Assembly (NCBI RefSeq): GCF_900102685.1
Contig: NZ_FMZA01000012.1
Location: 1 to 64,000 of the forward strand
DNA: 64,000 bases
DNA from: Melghirimyces thermohalophilus
GTDB lineage: Bacteria > Bacillota > Bacilli > Thermoactinomycetales > DSM-45169
Direction: 5' to 3'
Shown: in pieces, positions 25,128 to 34,254 of the stretch
Layout: each line of letters begins with the position of its first letter
How positions within the stretch are numbered: position 1 is the first letter of the stretch
Notes under the pieces: generated by a model
Database searches by the model: none
Told to the model about the DNA's origin: nothing
Seen by the model: only the letters and a program-made list of their open reading frames with translations
Made by a program: the position numbers and the translations under genes

Positions 25128-26312
25128 TCAAACAGCCTCCAGGGGATTCACGATGTCCACCACTTGACCGTTGCTCACATAGATCCGGGGGACTCGGCGG
25201 TCGATCATACAGGTGACCTCGTAGGAAATGGTGTCCAGAAGGTCAGCTACTTCATCCACATGAACCGTACCGGAACCCTGGGATCCGTAGAGGACCACCT
25301 CCTCCCCCACCTTTACCGGCATCGCTGAGGTCACATCCAACATGGTCTGATCCATACAGATCCGTCCGATGATAGGAACTCGTTTCCCCTGAACCAGGGC
25401 AACCCCCCGGTTGGACAACAGGCGGCTATACCCGTCGGCATACCCAACCGGCAGGGTAGCGATCCACTGCTGGCCGTCGGTGACGGCTGTTTTCCCGTAA
25501 CTGATCCCCGTGCCGGCGGGCGGACGCTTCAGCTGGACAATCCGTGTTTTCAAGGTGAGTGCCGGCTGAAGGCGAACCGCTTCTTGGTTCACCTCTTCCG
25601 ACGGATAATATCCATACATACTGATCCCCAGTCGGATCATACCGTGACACCAGTCTGGCATATCGATAGCCGCCGCGCTGTTGGCGCAATGGATGAGTGG
25701 GATGTGAATCCCCGCTTCCGCCAGCTGATCGATCACGCGAAGGAGCCTGTTATGCTGTTGAACCGCGTACTCCTTGTCCCCATTATCGGCAGTAGCAAAA
25801 TGGGTAAACAAACCCTCCACTTCCAAATGGGGTTCCCGGACCCACTCCTGGACCAATGGAAGCACCTGATCCTCCCAGATGCCCAGCCGCCCCATCCCCG
25901 TATCCACCTTCACATGGACCCGGGCCTTGCCGCCGGCTCGTTTCGCTTCCTGGATCACCGTTTCCGCGCTCTCCCGGTCAAAGACGGTAAGGGCAATATC
26001 TTGTTCCAGTGCCGCCCGGATCCCCCGGGCAGGAGTATATCCCAGGGTCAGGATCGGGGCCTGGAGCCCCGCTTTTCGAAGTTCCAGCGCCTCGTCCAAA
26101 AAAGCGACAGCCAGATGGGTAGCCCCCGCCGCCAGCGCGGCCCGGGCCACTTGGACCGAACCGTGTCCGTAGGCATTGGCTTTCACCGTCGCCATCAGCC
26201 GGCAGGATTCCGGCAGACGATGGCGGAACTCTGACACATTGTGTCGGATGGCGTCCAGATCGATGACCGCTCTGGTATCGCGATAAAATCGGGGCTTATC
26301 TTCCATCGGCAT
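25128..26312 (-). CDS. alr: Alanine racemase
   Basis: A 394-residue fold-type III PLP enzyme that makes D-alanine for peptidoglycan. The PLP lysine is K44 in MATVKANAYGHG. The TIM-barrel continues through VKVDTGMGRLG and HCANSAAA, and the catalytic tyrosine lies in the GISYGKT segment of the C-terminal domain, followed by GRICMDQ. The ATG at 26312 overlaps the end of the upstream 145-aa membrane protein gene by 17 bp, suggesting coupled translation. mazEF lies downstream, as in Bacillus. Confidence 0.95.
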   Translation of the reverse strand: MPMEDKPRFYRDTRAVIDLDAIRHNVSEFRHRLPESCRLMATVKANAYGHGSVQVARAALAAGATHLAVAFLDEALELRKAGLQAPILTLGYTPARGIRAALEQDIALTVFDRESAETVIQEAKRAGGKARVHVKVDTGMGRLGIWEDQVLPLVQEWVREPHLEVEGLFTHFATADNGDKEYAVQQHNRLLRVIDQLAEAGIHIPLIHCANSAAAIDMPDWCHGMIRLGISMYGYYPSEEVNQEAVRLQPALTLKTRIVQLKRPPAGTGISYGKTAVTDGQQWIATLPVGYADGYSRLLSNRGVALVQGKRVPIIGRICMDQTMLDVTSAMPVKVGEEVVLYGSQGSGTVHVDEVADLLDTISYEVTCMIDRRVPRIYVSNGQVVDIVNPLEAV

Positions 26313-26733
26313 TCAACCCGCGCTTATTCAGCTCCAACTGAACATTGAGAGCATCAAGAAATTCGTCACTGACCAACAGCGGCCGCTTCTTCCCTTTGAT
26401 GCGGTAAATGTAGGGAAAGTCAAAGGATCGCTCCACCTGGGAGAGAGGAACCTCTTCCCTCTTTCCGCCGGTTTCAAACACCAGCCGATCCTGAAACAGG
26501 GTATATGACGGCCGACGCAGCGCTCGGAACAGAGCGGGCACCCCGGCCATCACCGCGGCCCCCCACAGCAGGAGAAACCCGATAAATGGAGCGGACCGGA
26601 TCTCTAAAAAGGGTAGCACCGCCAGCAGCCCCGCTAAAAACAGACCCATCTCGGCCAAACGCAACCCCCGGCTTTTCCGGTACAGCAATACCGTATATGC
26701 GGTCGTTTCTCTGTAGATTGGTTGTGATTTCAT
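26296..26733 (-). CDS. Small membrane protein with a C-terminal PH-like domain
   Basis: A 145-residue protein. The start is ATG 26733-26731, with AAGGGG 6 nt upstream. Two hydrophobic segments (about residues 30-50 and 52-72) form a hairpin, followed by a beta-rich region (SYTLFQDRLVFETGGKREEVPLSQV) like the bacterial PH domains of YcxB/YdbS proteins. The role is unknown. The gene overlaps alr by 17 bp, so it is very likely in the alr operon. No family was identified with certainty. Confidence 0.6.
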   Translation of the reverse strand: MKSQPIYRETTAYTVLLYRKSRGLRLAEMGLFLAGLLAVLPFLEIRSAPFIGFLLLWGAAVMAGVPALFRALRRPSYTLFQDRLVFETGGKREEVPLSQVERSFDFPYIYRIKGKKRPLLVSDEFLDALNVQLELNKRGLNADGR

Positions 26734-27022
26734 CTTTTTCCCCTTTATCAAAAAGGAGCCCGCGGTCCCTCATAAACCCGCCGGACTCGCTTCATCCAAA
26801 GTTATGATACAATGGCGCAAACTCATTTGCAAAGATGGTTTTTTCTAATGCCTCCCGCTTTTTTGCTTGATGCGGCTAAGCACATGGATTATCCCTTAAA
26901 TGTTCGCCGTTCACGGTTCGATAGGAAAGTTTTCTTACCAGAAAAAGCGATCTACCGCAAACCGATAGACTGGCGCCTGAAGCAGGATGATCGGCAGAAT
27001 CATCCACCCCTCCCCCAGGACA

Positions 27023-27126
27023 GCATAGCGAGACCAGGAACGGAGTGACCTGGCGAGACTTGTGCCCAATGGGTGCATAGCGAGACCGGGAACGGAGTGA
27101 CCTGGCGAGACTTGTGTCCTGTGGGT
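27023..27126. repeat. Two tandem copies of a 52-bp repeat
   Basis: Unit 1 (27023-27074) and unit 2 (27075-27126) are nearly identical and begin GCATAGCGAGACC. Each carries CCAGG/CCGGG ... CCTGG arms around AACGGAGTGA, then GGCGAGACTTGTG. Each ends in a short palindrome around CCCAATGGG or a variant. Related units occur at 31442-31525 and 43696-43780. They lie in the 420-bp gene-free region between the PH-like membrane protein and the Gfo/Idh oxidoreductase. They encode no visible protein and are adjacent direct repeats without spacers, so they are not a CRISPR array. Confidence 0.85.
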
Positions 27127-27158
27127 ACCGTTGCCGGCTTCGGAAATCTATTGGCACC

Positions 27159-28199
27159 CTACTTAAAGGGAACCATCCGTTTTTCCCGGCTGCTGTCCAG
27201 GGCACGCTCGATCACCCGGATCGCCCGGGCAGCTTCCTGTGGCGCCACCGGCGGGCGAGCCTTTGCGAGAATCGCATCCCGGATCCCCTGATAAAACACT
27301 TCGTACTGTCCCCGCAGGCTGGGAATCTGTTCCCTCTGCAGCTGATCGCTCTCAAACTTTGTCAGCCAGGCACGCTCCTCCGTCCGGTTTTCTCCCCAAC
27401 CGGAATCCCCAGGCCGCAACCCCGCTTTTAACGCCTCCTCCTGACGATCCGCCCCATACGTAATGAAGCTGCCATGGGTTCCGTGAACTTCAAACCGGGG
27501 ACCCGGTTCAGCCACCACTGAACCCGAGTCGAGGATCACCCGCACCCCTTTGTCATACCCCAACACCATGTGAAACCAATCGGGAGCCGCCGCTCCGTCA
27601 CGCTGAGAACGCACCTCAGCCCACACTGTATCCGGTTCACCAAACAGGGTGAGCGCCTGGTCGATCAGATGGGAACCGAGATCGTATAACGTTCCACCGC
27701 CCGCAGCGTCCTGTTCCTTCCACCTCTCTTTCACCGCAGGTCGGTAACGATCAAACCGGGCTCGGTAAGTGTGGACCGGCCCGAGCCGGCCTTCTTCCAT
27801 ACATTGCTTCAAGGTTAGAAAATCATGATCCCAACGCCGGTTGTGAAACACACTGAGCATCCGTTTCTCCCTTTTCGCCATACGGATCAATTTTTCCGCT
27901 TCCGCGGAGCGGAGGGTGAAGGGCTTGTCCACCACCACGTGTTTACCAGCCAAAAGCGCCCGCCTCGCCTGTTCATAATGAAGCCGATTCGGGGTGGCCA
28001 CCACCATCAAGTCGATATTCGCACTTTCCAACAGCTCGTTTTCCTCCACCACCCGGACCCCCGGCAGCTCCGCTTCCACTTGGGCCCTTTTACTCGTCAC
28101 CACGCCGACCAGCTCCAGCCCTGGCGTCGCCTCGATCAAGGGCGCATGAAACACCGAGCCCGCCAAGCCATATCCGATCAGTCCCACACGAATCGTCAA
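27159..28199 (-). CDS. Gfo/Idh/MocA family oxidoreductase
   Basis: A 346-residue NAD(P)-dependent oxidoreductase. The Rossmann motif is VGLIGYGLAGSVFHAPLI, followed by VATPNRLHYEQA and the family EKP-like motif VVDKPFTL. The C-terminal alpha/beta substrate domain includes GGGTLYDLGSHLIDQAL with the conserved Asp and His. Relatives act on sugars, inositols or biliverdin; E. coli YdgJ and B. subtilis YvaA are of this type, so a scyllo-inositol dehydrogenase-like activity is possible. The ATG at 28199 follows AGGGGAGGAG. Monocistronic, with repeats downstream. Confidence 0.87.
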   Translation of the reverse strand: MTIRVGLIGYGLAGSVFHAPLIEATPGLELVGVVTSKRAQVEAELPGVRVVEENELLESANIDLMVVATPNRLHYEQARRALLAGKHVVVDKPFTLRSAEAEKLIRMAKREKRMLSVFHNRRWDHDFLTLKQCMEEGRLGPVHTYRARFDRYRPAVKERWKEQDAAGGGTLYDLGSHLIDQALTLFGEPDTVWAEVRSQRDGAAAPDWFHMVLGYDKGVRVILDSGSVVAEPGPRFEVHGTHGSFITYGADRQEEALKAGLRPGDSGWGENRTEERAWLTKFESDQLQREQIPSLRGQYEVFYQGIRDAILAKARPPVAPQEAARAIRVIERALDSSREKRMVPFK

Positions 28200-28336
28200 A
28201 AACAGCCTCTCCTCCCCTTGTAAAATCTTTTTCTATCCTACCATTTACGTAAAAGCAGGCAAAACGGGATTTACACAGGAATGATGACACCAAAGAAAGA
28301 AATCAACAGCATCCTGCCTGACGGAGAGGATCATCC

Positions 28337-28569
28337 TTGAACATTAGCCGATATAAACAAGCGATCGCGAAACAGATCCGGGATGGAGGATACCATCCGT
28401 CGCGCCGATCCAGGATGGGTGGGACTTTTTTGTACTGGAAGTGAACCGGGACTGGATGTTCCGCTTTCCCCGCCGCTCCGAAAGAATCCAGCAATTGAAA
28501 ATATCCCGCTGGCTCCGCTATCCGTGGTCAAAAAAAGACCGACAAAATCCGGCCTATGATATAACATGA
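28337..28569 (+). pseudogene. Remnant of an aminoglycoside/macrolide phosphotransferase-like gene
   Basis: A TTG with GGAGAGGA upstream opens LNISRYKQAIAKQIRDGGYH in one frame. After a frameshift another frame continues WDFFVLEVNRDWMFRFPRRS and ERIQQLK, ending at TGA 28567-28569. The sequence (WD-VN-W-FRFPRR) is the N-terminal nucleotide-binding strand region of APH-family kinases. The remaining 200 or so residues, including HGD and DxD motifs, are missing. It is an N-terminal fragment with at least one frameshift, hence non-functional. Confidence 0.65.
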
Positions 28570-28623
28570 TCCCACTCATTTATTTCCGTCGGATGAATGG
28601 ATACCATCCATTCTTGTGACAAA

Positions 28624-28654
28624 CCATAAAAATCACCTGCACGGGGTGCAGGTG
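28624..28654 (-). terminator. Terminator of the YdcC-like gene
   Basis: CACCTGCAC at 28634-28642 pairs with GTGCAGGTG at 28646-28654. The minus strand continues ATTTTTATGG. Confidence 0.85.
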
Positions 28655-28672
28655 AAGGTTGGCTGGAAGCCA

Positions 28673-29707
28673 TTATTTTTCTTGTTGCTCGAAGACGGAG
28701 CGGGCGATTTTGCCCATCGTCTCTTCAGATAGTTTGCCGATCAGCTGGTATTCGACTCCCTCATAGGTCCAGGACATCCTTTTCTTCTTCCCCTCCGTCT
28801 CTAAGAGAACCCCGACGGTATAGTCCAGGCTATAGGGCTTTCCGTAAACCGGAAGACTGGCTTCCATGGCTGCTGGCCGCTTCTGGGTCAGCGTAAAAGG
28901 GGTTTTTCCTTTGTAACGCATGATTACCGTTTTGCCGTCAGGGGTGTCCACCGTCGTTTCTTCTGTCAACTGGCTGCCTTCAGGGACCCATGCTGGAGTG
29001 ACGGTTTCCGGCGCTTTGTTCTCTTGTGACTTCTGCTTCTCTTTCTGGGACATCGTGGGAACCGTGCGGCCCGCTACACCGGTCATATTCCGATCCTTTT
29101 CAAAGGCGTCCTTGTCAAAAGAGGCGTTGGGTTCAAAACGGTCAAAGTGGACTTCCACCATCACCTTCTCTTCCTCGTTCAAAACTTCTACTTTTTCCGG
29201 ATGGTAGTCCTTATCCAACCAGATACGCTGCTTGTTCATGGCCTGGTTTTGGCTGTAATCGGCCAACACTTCAAACTGATACGTTTTTTCCGAAGGAATC
29301 ATCTTGCGGCTCGTATCATCGATAATACTGTTCAACAAGGACTGGTAGAGATACACCTGCCCGCCGTTTTCCGGCCAGTCACTCTGAAACCGGAAGCTTT
29401 TCTCCAGATGGGGGGTCAACACATAAACCCCCTCATCGTTTCGGAGCAGGATCTGGGTGACGTCTTTTTTGGTGTTTTTGAGGGAGACCCGGTAATAATG
29501 AGGCTTTTTGTACCAAACCTCCACCTCGTATTCCTGGGGCGAGGTGCCGGAATGGATCACCATTTTGCCTTTGCTCTTGTACCCTTTCATCTTTTCGGAA
29601 CGTTTGGACAGGTCGCTCACGACTTGATCGGCGCTCTTTTCCCCGCAACCGGACAAGGCAGCTACGACCACCAGGACGACGATCAACACCCATGTGATCC
29701 GACGCAT
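28673..29707 (-). CDS. YdcC-like LolA-fold lipoprotein
   Basis: A 344-residue lipoprotein. The signal peptide ends in the lipobox LSGC (Cys near residue 21). The mature part begins with a LolA/LppX-like beta domain (MKGYKSKGKMVIHS, YEVEVWYKKPHYYRVSL). The C-terminal half contains a DUF4367-like region (TVDTPDGKTVIMRYKGKTP). B. subtilis YdcC, a mother-cell sporulation lipoprotein encoded between acpS and alr, has the same plan and position. The ATG at 29707 follows GAAAGGGATG. It is 63 bp downstream of nnrD and probably co-transcribed with acpS-nnrD. Confidence 0.82.
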   Translation of the reverse strand: MRRITWVLIVVLVVVAALSGCGEKSADQVVSDLSKRSEKMKGYKSKGKMVIHSGTSPQEYEVEVWYKKPHYYRVSLKNTKKDVTQILLRNDEGVYVLTPHLEKSFRFQSDWPENGGQVYLYQSLLNSIIDDTSRKMIPSEKTYQFEVLADYSQNQAMNKQRIWLDKDYHPEKVEVLNEEEKVMVEVHFDRFEPNASFDKDAFEKDRNMTGVAGRTVPTMSQKEKQKSQENKAPETVTPAWVPEGSQLTEETTVDTPDGKTVIMRYKGKTPFTLTQKRPAAMEASLPVYGKPYSLDYTVGVLLETEGKKKRMSWTYEGVEYQLIGKLSEETMGKIARSVFEQQEK

Positions 29708-29770
29708 GTCATCATCCCTTTCCCCGTGGAAAAGCGTTTCAAGAGATGTGTCGGTCAGGCACGGGCGCGA

Positions 29771-31309
29771 TCAGGGGGTCTGATGGATCGCACGCCCCAA
29801 CTGGGCGATCACATCGGAAGCGAGCACGCTGTGGGTCGAATCGGTGACAGCCAGACGGCCGGCCAAACCGTGGAGATACACCCCCATCGGAACCGCCTGT
29901 TTTACTGGTATTCCCTGAGCGATCAACGCCCCTAGAACCCCGGTGAGAACGTCACCGGAACCGGCTTTGGCCAAAGCTGGATGGCCACTGGTGTTGACCA
30001 CCTGCTCGCCGTCGGGAGAGGCGATCACGGTAAAGGTGCCCTTCAATACCACAGTGGCCCCGGTTTCTTCTGCCAGGTTCCGGGCGACCCGGTGGCGGGA
30101 GGCTTCCACCTCCTGGACCGAGGTGCCGGTCAACCGGGCCATCTCCCCGGGATGCGGGGTGAGCACCGTCTCCTGGGGACGCTCCTTTAACGGGGTAAGA
30201 TCCCGAGACAGGATGTTGAGCGCATCGGCATCCAAAACCAGCGGGCAAGGGGTACGATGGAGCAAAGCCTCCAACCACGCCCCTTCACCTTCAAACCGGC
30301 CCAGCCCCGGCCCAGCGGCAACGGCATCAAAACGGTTCAGGCGCTCCTCCCAGTCCGGCGGTAGCTCGCCGCTAAAGCGACCCTCCGCTTCATCAGGCCA
30401 GCCCCAGACCAAAGCCTCGGTCACCTTGGCGGCCATCGCAATTTCCTGTCCCCGGGGAACACCGAGCGTGGCCATCCCCGCCCCGGTGCGCAGGGCTGCC
30501 ATCCCCGACATTGCCGCAGCCCCCAACATCCCTCGGGATCCGCCCAATACTAGCAGGTGCCCATAGGTTCCCTTATGGCTCCAGGGGGAACGGGGCGACA
30601 GGTGATGTTGCCACAGAGCGGGGGTATTTACCTGGGCTCGAGGCGGATGGTGTTCCACCGCCGCAGCTGGAATGCCGATGTCGACCACCTGTAACTCCCC
30701 GCAAAACTTGGCCGCGGGAGGCAAATAGTGACACCACTTGGGAGCCGCAAAAGTAACCGTAAGATCGGCCCCTGCTATCTCCCCGAGCACCGCCCCGGTG
30801 TCGGTATCCACTCCGCTGGGGACATCGACGGCCAGGATATACCGCGGACGGATTTCCTTCACCATCCGCAGGATACTTTGTACCGGTTCTCGCAATCTCC
30901 CCCGCACCCCAGTTCCCAAAAGGGCGTCCACCCCGACATCCGCTCGACCGAGATCCGCTGCCAACTCTTGGCTCCGCGACGGGTCGTAAGCCTTGACCGC
31001 AAGGCCCATCTTCCGGCAGACACCGTAGAAAGCTCGCGTCTCCGGCGACATCTTTTCCACCGACCCGGACAACCAGACAGAAACATCCCAACCGGCGGCA
31101 GCCAGGTGGCGGGCGATGACAAATCCATCGCCGCCGTTGTTTCCCGAACCGGCCAGGATCACAGCCCGATTCGCCTCCGAAAAACGATCCAACAACGCGC
31201 GAGCCGCTTTTTGACCCGCATTCTCCATCAGTACCGCACCCGGCATCCCGAACTGCTCAATGGTATACCGGTCCAGATCGCGCATCTCCTGTGCAGTGTA
31301 GAGATACAA
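29771..31309 (-). CDS. nnrD: Bifunctional NAD(P)H-hydrate epimerase/dehydratase
   Basis: A 512-residue repair enzyme. The N-terminal YjeF_N epimerase domain (1-215) has GSGNNGGDGFVIARHL and VDVPSGVDTDTG. The C-terminal ribokinase-like ADP-dependent dehydratase domain (about 235-510) has GSRGMLGAAAMSG, AAGPGLGR, TPHPGEMARL and AGSGDVLTG with the catalytic Asp. Together they restore damaged NADHX and NADPHX. The TTG start at 31309-31307 is preferred because GGGAGG sits 8 nt upstream; longer readings have no ribosome binding site and run into the repeat at 31442. It follows acpS on the same strand. Confidence 0.9.
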   Translation of the reverse strand: MYLYTAQEMRDLDRYTIEQFGMPGAVLMENAGQKAARALLDRFSEANRAVILAGSGNNGGDGFVIARHLAAAGWDVSVWLSGSVEKMSPETRAFYGVCRKMGLAVKAYDPSRSQELAADLGRADVGVDALLGTGVRGRLREPVQSILRMVKEIRPRYILAVDVPSGVDTDTGAVLGEIAGADLTVTFAAPKWCHYLPPAAKFCGELQVVDIGIPAAAVEHHPPRAQVNTPALWQHHLSPRSPWSHKGTYGHLLVLGGSRGMLGAAAMSGMAALRTGAGMATLGVPRGQEIAMAAKVTEALVWGWPDEAEGRFSGELPPDWEERLNRFDAVAAGPGLGRFEGEGAWLEALLHRTPCPLVLDADALNILSRDLTPLKERPQETVLTPHPGEMARLTGTSVQEVEASRHRVARNLAEETGATVVLKGTFTVIASPDGEQVVNTSGHPALAKAGSGDVLTGVLGALIAQGIPVKQAVPMGVYLHGLAGRLAVTDSTHSVLASDVIAQLGRAIHQTP

Positions 31310-31441
31310 AAAGATGTCCCTCCCAACCGCGTTATAACTATATGTACAGCCCTGTCCGGATATGCAGACAAGGATGACGGGCTTAGTACCCCTTCCAGAA
31401 ATGTTCATCTGATCACCGAAAGAAAGACGGCCGTTCACCCC

Positions 31442-31525
31442 CAAAGCGAGACCGGGAGCGAAGCGAACCTGGCGAGACTTGTGCCCTATGGGTACAAAGC
31501 GAGAGCGGAACAAGTGACCCGGCGG
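31442..31525. repeat. Dispersed 52-bp repeat, one full and one partial unit
   Basis: CAAAGCGAGACCGGGAGCGA starts a full unit (31442-31493) that has GGCGAGACTTGTGCCC and a GCCCTATGGGTA end. A partial second unit (31494-31525) runs up to the acpS stop codon. Same family as 27023-27126 and 43696-43780. It separates acpS from nnrD. Confidence 0.8.
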
Positions 31526-31526
31526 A

Positions 31527-31904
31527 TCACCGTCCCTCGACCACAGCAAAGGCGGCGGCGGTTTCCCGGGTGTGGGTGATCGAGAGGTGAACCCACACTC
31601 CATCCTCCCGCCACCCCAGCCGCTCTAACGCCTCAGGGACGATCCGGACGTGGGGTTTTCCCTGGGAATCCCGTTGGATCCGTATATCCTGAAACCCCAC
31701 CACCCCTCCGATTCCTGTCCCAGCCGCTTTAGCTACGGCCTCCTTCGCCGCGAACCGCCCGGCCAGCCACTCCACCATCCGACCGGGATGCGTCGGCTGC
31801 TCCGACTTTTCTTCATCGGACAAAATCCGTTCTGCCAACCGATCCACTCCGGTCCGACGGATCCGCTCGATTTCCGCCAGATCGGTACCGATCCCCAGGA
31901 TCAT
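31527..31904 (-). CDS. acpS: Holo-[acyl-carrier-protein] synthase
   Basis: A 125-residue phosphopantetheinyl transferase that loads 4'-phosphopantetheine from CoA onto acyl carrier protein. The conserved blocks MILGIGTDLAEIERI (metal-binding Asp), WLAGRFAAKEAVAKA (Glu and Lys) and HLSITHTRETAAAFAV are all present, and length is typical. The ATG at 31904-31902 follows AAAGGAAGG. The stop codon lies two bases beyond a dispersed repeat, which may influence mRNA stability. The order acpS-nnrD-ydcC-alr resembles Bacillus. Confidence 0.93.
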   Translation of the reverse strand: MILGIGTDLAEIERIRRTGVDRLAERILSDEEKSEQPTHPGRMVEWLAGRFAAKEAVAKAAGTGIGGVVGFQDIRIQRDSQGKPHVRIVPEALERLGWREDGVWVHLSITHTRETAAAFAVVEGR

Positions 31905-32103
31905 TGGAACCTTCCTTTCTTTCGTATGGTATCTCCCATACGGGGAAAGCGTCGCCCCCCATTTTCCCCCCGCGAACAACTGGCTGCCGCTCGAAAGATT
32001 CGCCAATGGAAAATCAGCATGTAAGGGTGTACAGGGGAACTTTCACCTATCCATTTTCTTAAAGTCGACTAGCCCCTGCCTTCGTTTTGCAACGTTTCCA
32101 ACC

Positions 32104-33222
32104 TTATTTCACATCCCAGCGGAAGGTGAGCGCCGCCACGGTAAAGGAAACGATCAGCCAAGCCGTCAGCACCGCCGCCGGCAGCCACAGCTGAGGCAGG
32201 GCTACCCCTTCATTCATCACCGCCCGCAGGGCATCCGTCAGGTAACCGATCGGGATTGCCTTCACCAAGGGCTGCAACAGGCCGGGCAAATCCCGCAGCG
32301 GAAAGAAGATACCGCCAACAAAGATCATGGGAAAGGAGACCAATCCGGCGATGGGAGCTGCGCTCTCCGGTGTCCGGGCCAGACTGGCGATGATAAATCC
32401 GATCGACATAAAGGTGAGCGTTCCCAGGAGAATAAACAACAGCAACAACAGCCAGGATCCATAGACGTGAACATCAAAGATAAAATATCCCACCAGCAAC
32501 ACCGCCACCGCCTGCAGCCCGTTGAGGAGCACCCGGGCAGTGATCTGTCCGGCGATAAAGGTGGAGCTTTTCAGCGGGGTGCCCTGCATCCGCCGCAAAA
32601 TTCCCCGTTCCCGCCAGGAAGCGATCGTGGCCGCCACGCCATTCAAGTTGTTGCTCATAATCATCAGAGACAAAATACCGGGGACAAGAAAATCGATATA
32701 GCCCAGGGGACGGGTCTGGATGTTGATTTCCTCGGTTTCAACCGGCGGTTGATAAGCAACCGCTTCCTTATTCAGACGGTCCACCGCCTCCTGAATCACG
32801 GTAGAACCCACCTGGGAGACGGTCGGGTTGCTTTGATCCATGTACAACTGGACAAAGGGCTGGCCATTCCCGTCGGTCTCTTTCCCCGCAGCGGCCAATC
32901 GCTCCCCCAGGCCTTGTCGTAGGACCACCAGGATATCGGCGTCCCCCTTTTTCAACTGGGACAAGCCTTTGTCGCGCGATATCTCTTTCACTTCCAACCC
33001 TTCTGTAGCCGACAATTTTTCGATGACGCTTCGGGAACGATCGGTATCATCCTGATCGGCCACCGCCACTTTGAGCTGAAACTGGCTCGTTCCCCCGTTT
33101 CCCAAAAAGGTACCCAGGGCCAACATCATAAAAACAGGAAGAATCAGCGACCAAATAATCGTATTTTTATTGCGAGCAAAGAGCAACAATTGCGCCCAGG
33201 TTAATCGCCAGTATGCCTTCAT
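32104..33222 (-). CDS. ABC-2 type transporter permease
   Basis: A 372-residue permease with an N-terminal membrane helix (residues 15-35), a large extracellular domain (about 40-170) and five C-terminal helices carrying the ABC-2 pattern (LVPGILSLMIMSNNLNG, SLARTPESAAPIAGLVSFPMIFVGG). Such proteins dimerise and pair with one ATPase to export drugs or lipids. The ATG at 33222 overlaps the ATPase stop by 4 bp (ATGA), so translation is coupled. Substrate is unknown. Confidence 0.87.
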   Translation of the reverse strand: MKAYWRLTWAQLLLFARNKNTIIWSLILPVFMMLALGTFLGNGGTSQFQLKVAVADQDDTDRSRSVIEKLSATEGLEVKEISRDKGLSQLKKGDADILVVLRQGLGERLAAAGKETDGNGQPFVQLYMDQSNPTVSQVGSTVIQEAVDRLNKEAVAYQPPVETEEINIQTRPLGYIDFLVPGILSLMIMSNNLNGVAATIASWRERGILRRMQGTPLKSSTFIAGQITARVLLNGLQAVAVLLVGYFIFDVHVYGSWLLLLLFILLGTLTFMSIGFIIASLARTPESAAPIAGLVSFPMIFVGGIFFPLRDLPGLLQPLVKAIPIGYLTDALRAVMNEGVALPQLWLPAAVLTAWLIVSFTVAALTFRWDVK

Positions 33223-34133
33223 GCGTCTGTCAGCCTCTTTCCGGTCCGTTCAAGGAATACATCCTCCAAGGTCGCTGTCCGGGTCCGGAGGCCGTTTAAG
33301 GCTAGTCCCGCCTGATCCGCCAGGGAAATCAATCCCGACAGCGTCCCCCGCAGATCATCAGTCAAAAGAAGGATGACTCCTTCCTCCGATTGTTTCACTT
33401 CCTTCACTCCTTCCAGCTGCCGAAGCTGGGCATCGGCGGCGTTCCGTTCCGCCGCAAATTCCACGATACTGTCGGAGCCCAGCTTCCGAATCAGTCCAGT
33501 GGGGGTGTCCAGGGCGATCACTTGTCCCGCATTCATAATCGCCACCCGATCACACAGATATTCCGCTTCTTCCATATAGTGCGTCGATAAAAAGAGTGTC
33601 TTCCCCTCTTCTTTCAGACGCTGAATGATCTCCCACAGGTCCCGGCGCGCCTTGGGATCGAGGCCAGTTGTCGGCTCATCCAAAAAGATCACCCGAGGGC
33701 CGTGAACGACAGCCAGAGCGATGGCCAACCGCTGCCGTTGTCCCCCAGAGAGATGTTTGACCAGGGTCTTCCGCTTCTCTTGCAGGTTAAACGCCGCCAG
33801 GAGTTCTTCCACCGGGCGCATCTCCTGATAAAAGCTGCCGTAGAGGAGGATACTCTCTTCCGTCGTCAGGTGGTCAAACAACGCCGTCGACTGAAGTTGA
33901 ACCCCGATCAGCTCTTTCACCTTGGCGGGGTGACGGACGGCATCCACCCCGAACAGACGGATCTCCCCGGAATCAGGGCGTCTCAAGCCCTCTATCATTT
34001 CCATCGTCGTCGTCTTACCCGCGCCATTGGGGCCCAACAGGCCGAACACTTCCCCTTCAGCCACTTCAAACCCCACATCATCCACCACCCGTGTTTCACC
34101 GTAACGCTTGACCAAATGGTTTACTCGTATCAT
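33219..34133 (-). CDS. ABC transporter ATP-binding protein (DrrA-like)
   Basis: A 304-residue ATPase. The Walker A motif is LLGPNGAGKTTTMEMI (about residue 35), the signature is HLSGGQRQRLAIALAV, Walker B is RVIFLDEPTTGLDPKARRDLW and the H-loop is LSTHYMEEAEYL. A C-terminal extension of about 80 residues is typical of DrrA/NodI-type ATPases. The ATG at 34133 follows ACGGAGG. It is the first gene of a two-gene operon with the ABC-2 permease and likely drives multidrug, lantibiotic or lipid export; the specific cargo cannot be inferred. Confidence 0.92.
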   Translation of the reverse strand: MIRVNHLVKRYGETRVVDDVGFEVAEGEVFGLLGPNGAGKTTTMEMIEGLRRPDSGEIRLFGVDAVRHPAKVKELIGVQLQSTALFDHLTTEESILLYGSFYQEMRPVEELLAAFNLQEKRKTLVKHLSGGQRQRLAIALAVVHGPRVIFLDEPTTGLDPKARRDLWEIIQRLKEEGKTLFLSTHYMEEAEYLCDRVAIMNAGQVIALDTPTGLIRKLGSDSIVEFAAERNAADAQLRQLEGVKEVKQSEEGVILLLTDDLRGTLSGLISLADQAGLALNGLRTRTATLEDVFLERTGKRLTDA

Positions 34134-34222
34134 GCCGACCTCCGTTGTTCCATTTATTACCCTGTCCAGTATAGCACAGCCCCTCAGTGACCATAAAAAA
34201 CAAATCGGCCACCGGTTGTGCG

Positions 34223-34254
34223 AAAAACAGGCACCACCGGGCGGTGATGCCTGT
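34223..34254 (-). terminator. Terminator of the DUF2621-like gene
   Basis: The stem AACAGGCACCACC / GGTGATGCCTGTT (one mismatch) spans about 34226-34254 and touches the stop codon. The minus strand continues with TTTTT. Confidence 0.75.

Noticed and set aside
27023-27126. Tandem direct repeats considered as a CRISPR array
   Set aside because: The 52-bp units are contiguous with no unique spacers, only two units are present, and no cas genes are nearby.
31310-31603. N-terminal extension of the NnrD reading frame
   Set aside because: It overlaps the dispersed repeat and the 3' end of acpS; the TTG at 31309 has a GGGAGG site and fits the family start.
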